From positions 1 through 13,005 of the forward strand of contig DUNF01000065.1 in the NCBI GenBank assembly GCA_012839485.1: 13,005 bases of DNA, in the 5' to 3' direction. This document shows positions 1 to 6,219 of this stretch, piece by piece. Within the stretch, counting starts at the first letter, position 1, and every line of letters starts with the position of its first letter. The notes below the pieces were generated by a model, which ran no database searches, was not told the origin of the DNA, and was given only the letters and a program-made list of their open reading frames with translations. Both the position numbers and the translations under genes were made by a program. Origin of the DNA: Acholeplasmataceae bacterium (GTDB lineage: Bacteria > Bacillota_I > Bacilli_A > ML615J-28 > CAG-698).

Positions 1-464
1 GCACCAAATTCTGCAACTACTCTTCCTTTAGCTGCTCTTACAACACGATTAGCTTTTGTAGCTATTAGTGATTGGTGATTAAAAACAGCTAAAACATAAG
101 TCTCAATTAATTGTGCCTCAATTGCTTTTGCTCTTACTGTCATTACTGGTTCACTAGGGAAAAATACTGATCCTTCTGGCATAGCATAAATATCACCACT
201 AAATTTAAAATCTTTTAAATATTTCAAAAACTCTTCAGAAAAAATATTTTTAGATCTTAAAAAGTTAATATCTTCTTCCGTAAATTTTAGATTTTGAATA
301 TACTCTACAATATCTTTTAAACCAGCGAAAATTGCAAAGCCACCATTATCAGGAACATCACGATAATATAAATCAAAATAAACAATTTCATCTTTTTTCC
401 CTGATAAAAAATAACCATTAGCCATCGTTAGTTCATAAAAATCTGTCATCATTGTATAGTTCAT
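1..464 (-). CDS. pncB: Nicotinate phosphoribosyltransferase, 5' part (runs off left edge)
   Basis: This is the N-terminal part (about 154 residues) of nicotinate phosphoribosyltransferase, which joins nicotinate to PRPP to make nicotinate mononucleotide in NAD salvage in the cytoplasm. I translated it by hand from the ATG at 464. It starts MNYTMMTDFYELTMANGYF, then continues with DVPDNGGFAIFAGL, NIFSEEFLKYL, MPEGSVFFPSEPVMTVRA, LIETYVLAVFNHQSLIATKA and ends in AAKGRVVAEFGA, just before the expected substrate-site arginines. These blocks are very characteristic of the Firmicutes PncB family. An AGAGGTG ribosome binding site lies 8 bases upstream, and an extended -10 promoter lies just before it. 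The remaining two thirds lie outside the window, so completeness of the gene cannot be judged. Confidence 0.92.
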   Translation of the reverse strand, partial: MNYTMMTDFYELTMANGYFLSGKKDEIVYFDLYYRDVPDNGGFAIFAGLKDIVEYIQNLKFTEEDINFLRSKNIFSEEFLKYLKDFKFSGDIYAMPEGSVFFPSEPVMTVRAKAIEAQLIETYVLAVFNHQSLIATKANRVVRAAKGRVVAEFG

Positions 465-485
465 AACTAACACCTCTTATCATAT

Positions 486-495
486 ATTATACCAT
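486..495 (-). promoter_or_regulatory. Extended -10 promoter of pncB
   Basis: The minus strand reads TGGTATAAT, a perfect -10 hexamer (486-491) with the TG extension (494-493). The predicted start is near 479, giving a leader of about 15 bases containing the AGAGGTG ribosome binding site. No good -35 is visible because the upstream DNA is the T-rich tail of the mscL terminator. Confidence 0.6.
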
Positions 496-502
496 AAGTA
501 GG

Positions 503-540
503 AAAATAAAAAAAGTTTTTAAGAATAATCTTAAAAACTT
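503..540 (-). terminator. Intrinsic terminator of mscL
   Basis: A perfect 11-bp stem (AAGTTTTTAAG / CTTAAAAACTT, 513-523 with 530-540) has a 6-base loop. It is followed on the minus strand by a run of seven T, then ATTTT. It lies 10 bases after the mscL stop and separates mscL from pncB. Confidence 0.85.
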
Positions 541-550
541 ATTTAATAAA

Positions 551-1105
551 TTATTTTTTAGCTGCCTGTTCTTCTAATAGTTTCTTTATATCAGCTAATA
601 ATTCGTTTGTTGTTGGTGGAACAGGAGCAGGATTTGCTAAAGCTTCTAATCTTGCTTCTTCTTCTGCTAATAATTCTTCTTCATAATGACGAAGATCTTT
701 ACCAGCAGCCTTTTTCTTTTGTGCTCTCTTAAGTGCTTTTTCTTTACCTTTATCTTGACCTTGCTTTAAGGCCATTAATGCTTTAATAATTAAAAACAAA
801 ACAAAAGCAATAATTAAAAAGTTAATAACAGCTTGAGCAAAACTTCCCCATCTAAATAGAATAGCACCTTCAGATGCTATAAAAGCATTAGCTGCTGCAT
901 CCCATTCATATGTTCCTCTTAAAGCGATAGCTCTATCTGATATATCTCCACCACCAAAAGCTAAACTAATAACTGGCATTAAAATATCACTAACAAAGCT
1001 ACTAACGATTTTTCCAAAAGCACCACCAATGATTACACCGACAGCCATATCAACAATATTTCCACGTTGAATAAATTGTTTGAAATCACTAAAAAATTTT
1101 CTCAT
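551..1105 (-). CDS. mscL: Large-conductance mechanosensitive channel MscL
   Basis: MscL forms a homopentameric pore in the cytoplasmic membrane that opens under high membrane tension and releases solutes during osmotic downshock. The N-terminal amphipathic helix and gate-lining first transmembrane helix are clear (FIQRGNIVDMAVGVIIGGAF, then GKIVSSFVSDILMP; helix about 17-46). A periplasmic-type loop follows (50-85), then the second transmembrane helix (about 86-113). The C-terminal bundle helix is also present (TNELLADIKKLLEEQ, 166-180). At 184 residues it is about 45 longer than the usual 130-150. The extra length is a lysine-rich then glutamate-rich stretch (115-160) between the second membrane helix and the bundle helix. 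The start is ATG with AAAGGAAA upstream. It has its own extended -10 promoter and terminator, though no terminator separates it from the feo operon upstream. Confidence 0.95.
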   Translation of the reverse strand: MRKFFSDFKQFIQRGNIVDMAVGVIIGGAFGKIVSSFVSDILMPVISLAFGGGDISDRAIALRGTYEWDAAANAFIASEGAILFRWGSFAQAVINFLIIAFVLFLIIKALMALKQGQDKGKEKALKRAQKKKAAGKDLRHYEEELLAEEEARLEALANPAPVPPTTNELLADIKKLLEEQAAKK

Positions 1106-1134
1106 TTCTTTTTCCTTTCTTCTTTGATATATCT

Positions 1135-1143
1135 ATTATACCA
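1135..1143 (-). promoter_or_regulatory. Extended -10 promoter of mscL
   Basis: The minus strand reads TGGTATAAT, with the hexamer at 1135-1140 and TG at 1143-1142. It is 30 bases upstream of the mscL ATG. No convincing -35 is seen at 17 bases (TAACTT). The element sits in the short gap after the DtxR-family gene, so mscL may be transcribed both on its own and by read-through. Confidence 0.6.
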
Positions 1144-1160
1144 CAGATTTAAGGAAAAAG

Positions 1161-1538
1161 TTATTTTTTGTTCTTTTCTAAATGTTTTTTAATAGCCTGA
1201 AAAGTTTCTTCAGAAATATCGTGTTCAAACTTACAAGCATCTTCTTCAGCTTGTTCTTTACTTACGCCTAAACTAATAAAAACTTCTGTAAGAGTAATGT
1301 GTCGATCATAAATTTTATAAGCAAGTTTTTCACCTTTCTCAGTAAAATTTAAAAATCCATTATCATCGATAGTAATAAAACCATCATCTTTTAAAGTATT
1401 CAAAGCTTGTGAGACAGAAGATTTAGCTTTCCCTGTATAGTTTACAATATCAACTGATCTAACATCTTCTAACTCCTCTTTTAAAATATATAATGTTTCT
1501 AAATACATTTCCCCTGCTTCAAAAATTCTTTTACTCAT
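1161..1538 (-). CDS. DtxR/IdeR-family metal-dependent transcriptional repressor, short form
   Basis: A probable iron-sensing repressor of the feo operon in which it is the last gene. The N-terminal winged helix spans about 1-75, with the recognition helix near KAKSSVSQALNTLKDDGFI. The dimerisation/metal domain follows (76-125). The metal residues resemble DtxR rather than MntR. GEMYLETLY places Met11 where DtxR has the ligand Met10 (MntR has Asp8), and DACKFEHDIS supplies Cys102, Glu105 and His106. His80 fits the second site. This suggests Fe(II) sensing, by inference from the families. At 125 residues it lacks the C-terminal SH3-like domain of DtxR, a fold shared with FeoA, encoded separately in this operon. 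The ATG overlaps the end of the upstream gene by 8 bases and follows AAAAGG. Stop codon is TAA. Confidence 0.88.
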   Translation of the reverse strand: MSKRIFEAGEMYLETLYILKEELEDVRSVDIVNYTGKAKSSVSQALNTLKDDGFITIDDNGFLNFTEKGEKLAYKIYDRHITLTEVFISLGVSKEQAEEDACKFEHDISEETFQAIKKHLEKNKK

Positions 1539-1719
1539 AAATACCTTTTCTTAGTTGTTCTTTCATTTCATCTAAGTTTATCTCTTTTAAAGCACATTCT
1601 TTAGTACAGTCAGAACAACTAGTACATTCTCCTTTTTTCTTTTTTCTAAACGAATTAATAACAACTAAAGCTACAAAGACAATAGCAATCGTAATTACTA
1701 AAATTTCAATTACTCTCAT
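1531..1719 (-). CDS. FeoB-associated Cys-rich membrane protein
   Basis: A 62-residue small membrane protein of the type found next to feoB in Firmicutes. It has one N-terminal transmembrane helix (about 5-23, VIEILVITIAIVFVALVVI). A lysine cluster (RKKKK) sets the inside orientation, followed by the cysteine motif CTSCSDCTKEC and a short charged tail. Four closely spaced cysteines suggest metal or iron-sulfur binding, but the role is unproven; the family is recognised mainly by its feo context. Its ATG overlaps the feoB TGA stop (ATGA) and its end overlaps the DtxR-family start by 8 bases, so it is translationally coupled on both sides. Some species use an unrelated small FeoC protein in this position. 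This one is clearly not a winged-helix FeoC. Confidence 0.88.
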   Translation of the reverse strand: MRVIEILVITIAIVFVALVVINSFRKKKKGECTSCSDCTKECALKEINLDEMKEQLRKGIYE

Positions 1720-3968
1720 GCAGCCATTACCACCTTATTTTTCTTATACTTTCGGTAGTTTATTTCTATTATCGCTATTACAGCTGCTAAGATTGCTAAA
1801 ACAATAAATATTGCCCACCACCAAGTACCAACTACATAAACAATTGTACTTACTAAATAGCTAGTCACAAACCAAAAGAGAATTGTCCAATTAAAATCTT
1901 TCCTTGTAAGTTCACCCTTAGCTGATGCCACAGCTGCAAAACATGGAATCGTAAGCATATTAAAAGCAATAAACGATATAAGTGCTGGAACAGTAATTCC
2001 TGTAGCTCCAATTATTTGAATTACAGAAGATACCCCTTCCTCATCTCCACTAAAACCAGCAATAATTGCAGCTGCTAAAGTTCCAAATGTAGCAACTACA
2101 TTTTCTTTAGCAATCAAACCAGTTACAATTGCAACTGCAAACACCCATCCATATTGGTTAAGTTGTGACCCAAAACCAAGCGGTGTAAATAAAGGTTGAA
2201 CTAACTGACCAAATTTACCTAAAATACTTTCATTTAATTGCGAATCTTCTAAAAATCTCCAACCAAATGAGAAATGACTAATTGCCCAAATTACGATTGT
2301 AGAAGCAAGGATAACAGTGAATGCCTTTTTAATAAAATGTTTCATCTTATCCCATAAGTGAATCATTAAAGATGAAAACTTAATTGAACGATATGGTGGA
2401 AGTTCCATTATAAATGGAGAATCCATACCTTTCAAAGTAGTCTTGCTCATAATGACGATTGCAATAAATGCAGTTACTATTCCTAAAATATACATTCCAA
2501 AAGTAATTAAATCAGCATTTCCAATGCCAAAATGCATAACAATTGCCCCAGCAATCGCTGTTAGAATTGGCAGTTTTGCCCCACAACTAAAAAACGGAAT
2601 AACTCTAATTGTAGCCAATTTTTCTTCACGCGAATTTAAAGTCCTTGTATTCATAATTGCAGGTATACTACAACCAAAACCCATAACCATTGGAATTAAT
2701 GCTCTTCCTGATAAACCCATTTTCTTAAATAATCGATCAAGTAAGAAAACAATTCTTGCCATATATCCTGTATCTTCTAAAATTGACAAGAAGAAATAAA
2801 GAATTAGGATTTGAGGTAAAAACGATAGAACTGCAAATAAACCTGCAAATACACCATCAACTAAAAACCCTACAAGCCAGCTTGCAGCACCGGCGTTTTC
2901 TAAAACGCCTCCAAACCAGCCCATAAATAACTCCCCTAAGGTTTCAATTAAGGTTAGAAGCATTGCCCCGGGAGAATTAATTCCCCCTTCACCAAACAAT
3001 CCTTCAAAACTAGTTCCACTTAGAGTAACAAAATCATCCCCAAATAATCCACCTAAAAACAAAAAGTTCTCTGAGAAAGTTACATGGAATACTAAAAACA
3101 TAATAATTAAGAAAATTGGAATTCCAAAAATTTTATGAGTAAAGATTTTATCTCTTTTACTACTTTGTTTAATAATGTCTAACTTTTCTTTCTTTTGAAT
3201 AAAGATATCTTTACTTATCTTTTCAATAGCTTGGTATCTTGCATCAGCTATCATTCCTTCATTATCATCAATAAACGCTTCAGATTGATATTCCTTACTA
3301 ATTTCTTGAATTTCTTCATATAATTTAGGATGATCTTTTACCTCAATTTCGTCACCTTCAATTAACTTGATTGCATGAAACAACGGAGAAGAAATCCCTA
3401 TTTCTTCTAACCTAGATTCTACTAAATCAATTAGCCCTTTTAGTTTAGTTAATTTAAGTAAAGACTTAGGTTCTCTTTTCTTACCTGCTTCTTCAATTGC
3501 AACTTCCATTAATTCTTTAGTCCCGCTCCCCTTTAAAGCACAAATTTCCACTGCCCTAATTCCCAAAGCTTTTTCTAAATTAGAAACTGAAATTTTAATG
3601 TTTTCCCTTTCAGCTAAATCCATCATATTAACAGCTAAAACCATAGGTACACCAAGTTCCATAATTTGCGTTGTAAGATATAAATTTCTTTCTAAATTAG
3701 TAACATCTACGATATTAATAATACAATCTGGTTTACTATGAAGAATAAAGTTTCTTGTTATTACTTCTTCATCAGTATAAGGTGATAAAGAATAGTTTCC
3801 TGGTAAATCTGTTACTAGGATTTTTTCTTTACCTCTTTTATAAATACCCTCTTTTTTATCAACTGTTACACCAGGCCAGTTACCTACATGAGCAGTTGAT
3901 CCTGTAATATTATTAAATAGTGTTGTTTTACCACTATTAGGGTTACCAACAATTCCTATATTAAGCAT
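1716..3968 (-). CDS. feoB: Ferrous iron transporter FeoB
   Basis: FeoB is the main Fe(II) uptake protein of the inner membrane: a cytoplasmic G domain fused to a polytopic membrane domain. With the chosen start, G1 is GNPNSGKT (8-15), the switch region has GVTVDKKEG, G3 is DLPG (54-57), G4 is NMMD (114-117) and G5 lies around ALKGSG. A helical linker region follows to about 270. The membrane part contains the conserved cysteine segments GFGCSIPAIMNTRTL and IPFFSCGAKLPI. The predicted 750 residues match the family (E. coli FeoB 773). The longest frame starts at 3983, but its second and third codons are AGG AGG, i.e. the ribosome binding site. The ATG at 3968, 6 bases after AGGAGG, is preferred (3971 is the alternative). 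The gene overlaps the feoA end by 8 bases and ends in TGA within ATGA. Confidence 0.96.
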   Translation of the reverse strand: MLNIGIVGNPNSGKTTLFNNITGSTAHVGNWPGVTVDKKEGIYKRGKEKILVTDLPGNYSLSPYTDEEVITRNFILHSKPDCIINIVDVTNLERNLYLTTQIMELGVPMVLAVNMMDLAERENIKISVSNLEKALGIRAVEICALKGSGTKELMEVAIEEAGKKREPKSLLKLTKLKGLIDLVESRLEEIGISSPLFHAIKLIEGDEIEVKDHPKLYEEIQEISKEYQSEAFIDDNEGMIADARYQAIEKISKDIFIQKKEKLDIIKQSSKRDKIFTHKIFGIPIFLIIMFLVFHVTFSENFLFLGGLFGDDFVTLSGTSFEGLFGEGGINSPGAMLLTLIETLGELFMGWFGGVLENAGAASWLVGFLVDGVFAGLFAVLSFLPQILILYFFLSILEDTGYMARIVFLLDRLFKKMGLSGRALIPMVMGFGCSIPAIMNTRTLNSREEKLATIRVIPFFSCGAKLPILTAIAGAIVMHFGIGNADLITFGMYILGIVTAFIAIVIMSKTTLKGMDSPFIMELPPYRSIKFSSLMIHLWDKMKHFIKKAFTVILASTIVIWAISHFSFGWRFLEDSQLNESILGKFGQLVQPLFTPLGFGSQLNQYGWVFAVAIVTGLIAKENVVATFGTLAAAIIAGFSGDEEGVSSVIQIIGATGITVPALISFIAFNMLTIPCFAAVASAKGELTRKDFNWTILFWFVTSYLVSTIVYVVGTWWWAIFIVLAILAAVIAIIEINYRKYKKNKVVMAA

Positions 3969-4221
3969 CATTACCCTCCTCATCTAACATCTTCATTTCT
4001 ACTAAACTAGCTTCTGATTTTCTTAGAGTTAAAACATAACCTCTTAAAAACACCTCTAACGGATCTCCAAATGGTGATTTTTTAATAAGGCTTATTTTAA
4101 CATCATTAGTTATTCCCATATCTAAGAGTCTTCGTCTAATTTGTCCCTTTCCTAAAACTGCTGTCACAATACCAGTTTCATTAATCTTAAAGTCTGATAA
4201 TTTCTTATTGTGTTTCTTCAT
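3961..4221 (-). CDS. feoA: Ferrous iron transport protein FeoA
   Basis: FeoA is a small cytoplasmic SH3-like protein that works with FeoB in Fe(II) uptake. The 86-residue product has the usual pattern: an N-terminal strand (ETGIVTAVLGKGQIRRRLLDMGI), a loop with NDVKISLIKKSPFGDPLEVFLRGYVLTLRKSEASLVEM, and a short acidic tail. Length is typical (75-90). The ATG at 4221 follows GGAGG by four bases. It is the first gene of the operon and lies directly downstream of a strong promoter and an inverted repeat. Its last codons overlap the feoB start. The same fold forms the C-terminal domain of full-length DtxR proteins, which is missing from the regulator at the end of this operon. Confidence 0.95.
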   Translation of the reverse strand: MKKHNKKLSDFKINETGIVTAVLGKGQIRRRLLDMGITNDVKISLIKKSPFGDPLEVFLRGYVLTLRKSEASLVEMKMLDEEGNDA

Positions 4222-4232
4222 AAAGCCTCCAA

Positions 4233-4248
4233 GTTCGTATTACCGAAC
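4233..4248 (-). promoter_or_regulatory. Inverted repeat at feo transcription start, candidate repressor operator
   Basis: The minus strand reads GTTCGGTAATACGAAC: 5-bp arms GTTCG/CGAAC around a 6-base centre. It starts about 6 bases after the -10 hexamer, so a bound protein would block initiation. The DtxR-family protein encoded in the same operon is the natural candidate. The sequence does not match the classical DtxR/IdeR or MntR boxes, so the binder is inference. Confidence 0.55.
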
Positions 4249-4254
4249 AAGAGT

Positions 4255-4283
4255 ATTCTATACCTTTTTAAAACAAATGTCAA
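4255..4283 (-). promoter_or_regulatory. Sigma-A promoter of the feo operon
   Basis: TTGACA (4283-4278), a 17-base spacer and TAGAAT (4260-4255) on the minus strand. The -35 is perfect and the -10 has one mismatch. Predicted start is near 4248, leader about 27 bases, with GGAGG before feoA. Confidence 0.8.
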
Positions 4284-4293
4284 GCATATTTAT

Positions 4294-4323
4294 AAAAAAA
4301 GTTACTTGAAATTCAAGTAACTT
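4294..4323 (-). terminator. Intrinsic terminator of the hydroxyacid dehydrogenase gene
   Basis: A 12-bp perfect inverted repeat (AAGTTACTTGAA / TTCAAGTAACTT, centred at 4311) is followed on the minus strand by a T run. The upstream arm overlaps the dehydrogenase stop codon (4322-4324). It also insulates the feo promoter just beyond it. Confidence 0.85.
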
Positions 4324-5185
4324 AACTTTTTCTATTATAGTAATCAATTAAAGCCTGCGTTCCACATTCATCATATCCTAATTTAGATAATTCTTCAAAC
4401 ATATCCCTAACTGTAGTTAACATCTTTAGATCTAAATTATTTTCTTTAGCCTCATCAATAGCTAAGTTCATATCTTTAATAAAGTGTTTAATATAAAATC
4501 CTGGTCTAAAATCATTAACTAAAGCTTTAGGTCCTAAGTTTTGCATTTGCCATGATCCTGCACTACCTTTAGACCAAACTTCAATTAGTGGTGCTACCTC
4601 TAATCCTGCTTTTTTCGCATACGAGATAGTTTCTGCCATTCCTGAAATTGCTCCTGCAATCGAAATTTGATTTGCAAGTTTACTGTGCTGACCACTACCA
4701 GCTTCTCCTGTATAAAGAATAGTTGTTCCCATTCCTTTAAATACTGGTAAACACTTTTCATAAGCCTTTTTATCTCCCCCTACAAAGATAACTAATGTTC
4801 CTTCAATTGCTCCTTTATCTCCTCCAGTTACTGGAGCATCTAAAGAAAATCCACCTTTTTTCTTTACATCTTGATAAATTCTCTTAGCAAGCTTAGGACT
4901 TGATGTAGTCATATCAATAACTATTTTGCCTTTTCTTAAGTTATCAATAATATTACCTTCCTTATAATATACTTCTTCTACATCACTAGGATAACCAACT
5001 ATAGTAATGATAACATCATTAGCTATTGTAAGATCTTTGATACTCGGATAATATTTAACTCCTTGTAACTTATCTTTTGTTTTCTCATAATTTCTTGCAT
5101 AATAAGATACTTCAAATCCTTTTTTCTTTAAGTTTAAAAGCATTGCACTTCCCATTACACCAACACCAATAAATCCAACTTTCAT
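4322..5185 (-). CDS. NAD(P)-dependent beta-hydroxyacid dehydrogenase (3-hydroxyisobutyrate dehydrogenase family)
   Basis: A cytoplasmic oxidoreductase that interconverts a beta-hydroxyacid and its semialdehyde or keto form; the true substrate is not readable from sequence. The Rossmann motif GFIGVGVMG (4-12, Gly7/9/12) opens the protein. The substrate loop DAPVTGGDKGAIEGTL starts at 116 and matches the family signature DAPVSGG. The catalytic lysine is Lys169 in GSGQHSKLANQ, with Asn172 after it. The C-terminal all-alpha domain includes KDMNLAIDEAKE. At 287 residues it has normal family length. Relatives include 3-hydroxyisobutyrate dehydrogenase, tartronate semialdehyde reductase and the uncharacterised Bacillus YkwC group. 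It has its own promoter, an AGGTGAT ribosome binding site and its own terminator, so the neighbours give no pathway hint. Confidence 0.9.
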   Translation of the reverse strand: MKVGFIGVGVMGSAMLLNLKKKGFEVSYYARNYEKTKDKLQGVKYYPSIKDLTIANDVIITIVGYPSDVEEVYYKEGNIIDNLRKGKIVIDMTTSSPKLAKRIYQDVKKKGGFSLDAPVTGGDKGAIEGTLVIFVGGDKKAYEKCLPVFKGMGTTILYTGEAGSGQHSKLANQISIAGAISGMAETISYAKKAGLEVAPLIEVWSKGSAGSWQMQNLGPKALVNDFRPGFYIKHFIKDMNLAIDEAKENNLDLKMLTTVRDMFEELSKLGYDECGTQALIDYYNRKS

Positions 5186-5205
5186 TTATATCACCTCATA
5201 TATGT

Positions 5206-5214
5206 ATTCTATCA
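5206..5214 (-). promoter_or_regulatory. Extended -10 promoter of the hydroxyacid dehydrogenase gene
   Basis: The minus strand reads TGATAGAAT: TG extension (5214-5213) and -10 TAGAAT (5211-5206). The -35 at 17 bases (TTTATT) is weak. Leader is short, about 14 bases, with AGGTGAT before the ATG at 5185. Confidence 0.5.
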
Positions 5215-5233
5215 TAAATCAACACTTAAATAA

Positions 5234-5258
5234 ATAAAAAAGGAAGCCTAAGCTTCCT
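5234..5258 (-). terminator. Intrinsic terminator of hsp20
   Basis: Stem AGGAAGC (5241-5247) / GCTTCCT (5252-5258) with a CTAA loop on the plus strand. The minus-strand transcript continues into seven or more T. It lies 11 bases after the hsp20 stop. Confidence 0.85.
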
Positions 5259-5269
5259 AATTTTGTTTA

Positions 5270-5680
5270 CTAATGAATTGTAATTTGTTTTGGTTGATTT
5301 TCTGGTTTAGCTTCCGCATCTGGAACTGTTACAGTTAAAATACCATCTTCGTATGCAGCTTTGATTTCCTTGTCTGTAATCCCCTCTCCAACATAAAATC
5401 TACGAGCATACGAACCATAGAATCTTTCTCTCCTAATGTAATGACTATCTGTATCTTCGTTCTTAGTTTCAGTAACTTTAGCTTCAATAGTCAAATAACC
5501 TTCATGTAAAGTTAGTTCTAAATTCTCCTTTTTAACCCCTGGAAGTTCTACCTCAAATAAATAATTTCCATTTTCTTTCTTAATATCTGTTTTCATTGTA
5601 ACACTTGGCGTCTCACTTCTACCAAAAAAATCATCAAACCAATCATTACTTAGTAAACCTCTGTTTCTTAATTTCAACAT
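5270..5680 (-). CDS. hsp20: Small heat-shock protein, Hsp20/alpha-crystallin family
   Basis: An ATP-independent holdase chaperone that binds unfolding proteins in the cytoplasm and forms large oligomers. The 136 residues show a short N-terminal region (MLKLRNRGLLSNDWFDDFFG) and the alpha-crystallin domain from about 28 to 122. That domain contains YLFEVELPGVKKENLELTLHEGYLTIEA and the signature AAYEDGILTVTVP. The C-terminal extension carries the I-X-I anchor (ITI, in KQITIH). Length is normal. The ATG follows AAAGGGTGAT. It is a single-gene unit controlled by a CIRCE element over the promoter, so expression should rise when HrcA is inactivated by heat. The stop TAG is directly followed by an in-frame TAA. 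Confidence 0.95.
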   Translation of the reverse strand: MLKLRNRGLLSNDWFDDFFGRSETPSVTMKTDIKKENGNYLFEVELPGVKKENLELTLHEGYLTIEAKVTETKNEDTDSHYIRRERFYGSYARRFYVGEGITDKEIKAAYEDGILTVTVPDAEAKPENQPKQITIH

Positions 5681-5732
5681 AATATATCACCCTTTCTTTC
5701 TAGTAATAGGCTCAATCACCTTTACTATCTCT

Positions 5733-5760
5733 ATTATATCACATAAATTAGCAATGTCAA
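5733..5760 (-). promoter_or_regulatory. Sigma-A promoter of hsp20
   Basis: TTGACA (5760-5755), 16-base spacer and TATAAT (5738-5733), with a TGA extension just before the -10. Both hexamers are perfect. Predicted start is near 5726, leader about 46 bases. The -35 lies inside the CIRCE element. Confidence 0.82.
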
Positions 5761-5774
5761 GAGGAGAGTGCTAA
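5748..5774 (-). promoter_or_regulatory. CIRCE operator (HrcA binding site)
   Basis: The minus strand reads TTAGCACTC, 9 bases, then CATTGCTAA. The first half-site is a perfect match to the CIRCE consensus TTAGCACTC-N9-GAGTGCTAA and the second has two mismatches. It covers the -35 region of hsp20. HrcA itself is not in the window, so its presence in the genome is inferred. Confidence 0.9.
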
Positions 5775-5810
5775 TTTATTAGAAAGAAAACGTTTTTATT
5801 TTGTTCGCAT

Positions 5811-5842
5811 ATAAAAAAGCTTGTTTTTAAAAACAAGCTTTT
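5811..5842 (-). terminator. Intrinsic terminator of the peroxiredoxin-perR operon
   Basis: A perfect 28-base palindrome (5815-5842, arms of 14 with core GCTTG/CAAGC). The minus-strand transcript ends in TTTTTTAT. It lies just after the perR stop at 5846. Confidence 0.88.
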
Positions 5843-5845
5843 CTT

Positions 5846-6214
5846 TTATCCCCCTTTACAGTCAGAACAAATACCATAAATAAGTAAGTTGTTATGACTA
5901 ACATCCATTTCTTCTAAGGCATCTTTTAAGTCATTTGTGTTTTTTAAATCATAAATCTTATTGCATTTCTCACAAACAAAATGGATATGATCATCTAAAA
6001 CATAATCGTAATGAGATACATTATCAAATGTATTTATTCTCCTAAGTTTATCTTCTTGAACAAGATTATTAAGGATTCTATAAACAGTAGTCTTTCCTAT
6101 TCTTGCTCCCTTATTTTTAAGTTCCTCATAAATCTCTAAACTTGTAGGATGATCTTTATGTTCTAAAAGAGCCTCATAAACAATTTGTTTTTGTTTAGTA
6201 TCGCGTTTATTCAA
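5846..6214 (-). CDS. perR: Fur-family peroxide sensor/repressor, PerR-like
   Basis: A DNA-binding metalloregulator of the Fur superfamily, probably PerR, which represses peroxide-defence genes until its Fe site is oxidised. The winged helix covers about 1-65 (TTVYRILNNLVQEDKL). The regulatory metal residues line up with Bacillus PerR: His22 (HPT), Asp70 (YDY), His76 and His78 (DDHIH) and Asp89 (IYDL). The last is aspartate, which favours PerR over Fur. The structural zinc site is complete: Cys81, Cys84, Cys116 and Cys119. At 122 residues the N-terminus is about 15 shorter than in Bacillus. An in-frame TAA lies seven codons upstream, so the start is most likely TTG at 6214, with only a weak AAGAAG ribosome binding site. 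It begins 5 bases after the peroxiredoxin stop, so translation is probably coupled and low. Zur or Fur function is less likely. Confidence 0.85.
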   Translation of the reverse strand: MNKRDTKQKQIVYEALLEHKDHPTSLEIYEELKNKGARIGKTTVYRILNNLVQEDKLRRINTFDNVSHYDYVLDDHIHFVCEKCNKIYDLKNTNDLKDALEEMDVSHNNLLIYGICSDCKGG

Positions 6215-6219
6215 ACAAA

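Noticed and set aside
1716..1718. TGA read as Trp (Mycoplasma code)
   Set aside because: The TGA ends feoB in a normal ATGA overlap at the expected family length, and Trp in the genes is TGG, so the standard code fits.
2443..2799. Plus-strand open frame of 118 codons
   Set aside because: It lies antisense inside feoB with no ribosome binding site or family resemblance; it is the shadow of a hydrophobic coding region.
3969..3983. Longer feoB start at 3983
   Set aside because: The extra codons AGG AGG are the ribosome binding site itself; the ATG at 3968 has proper spacing.
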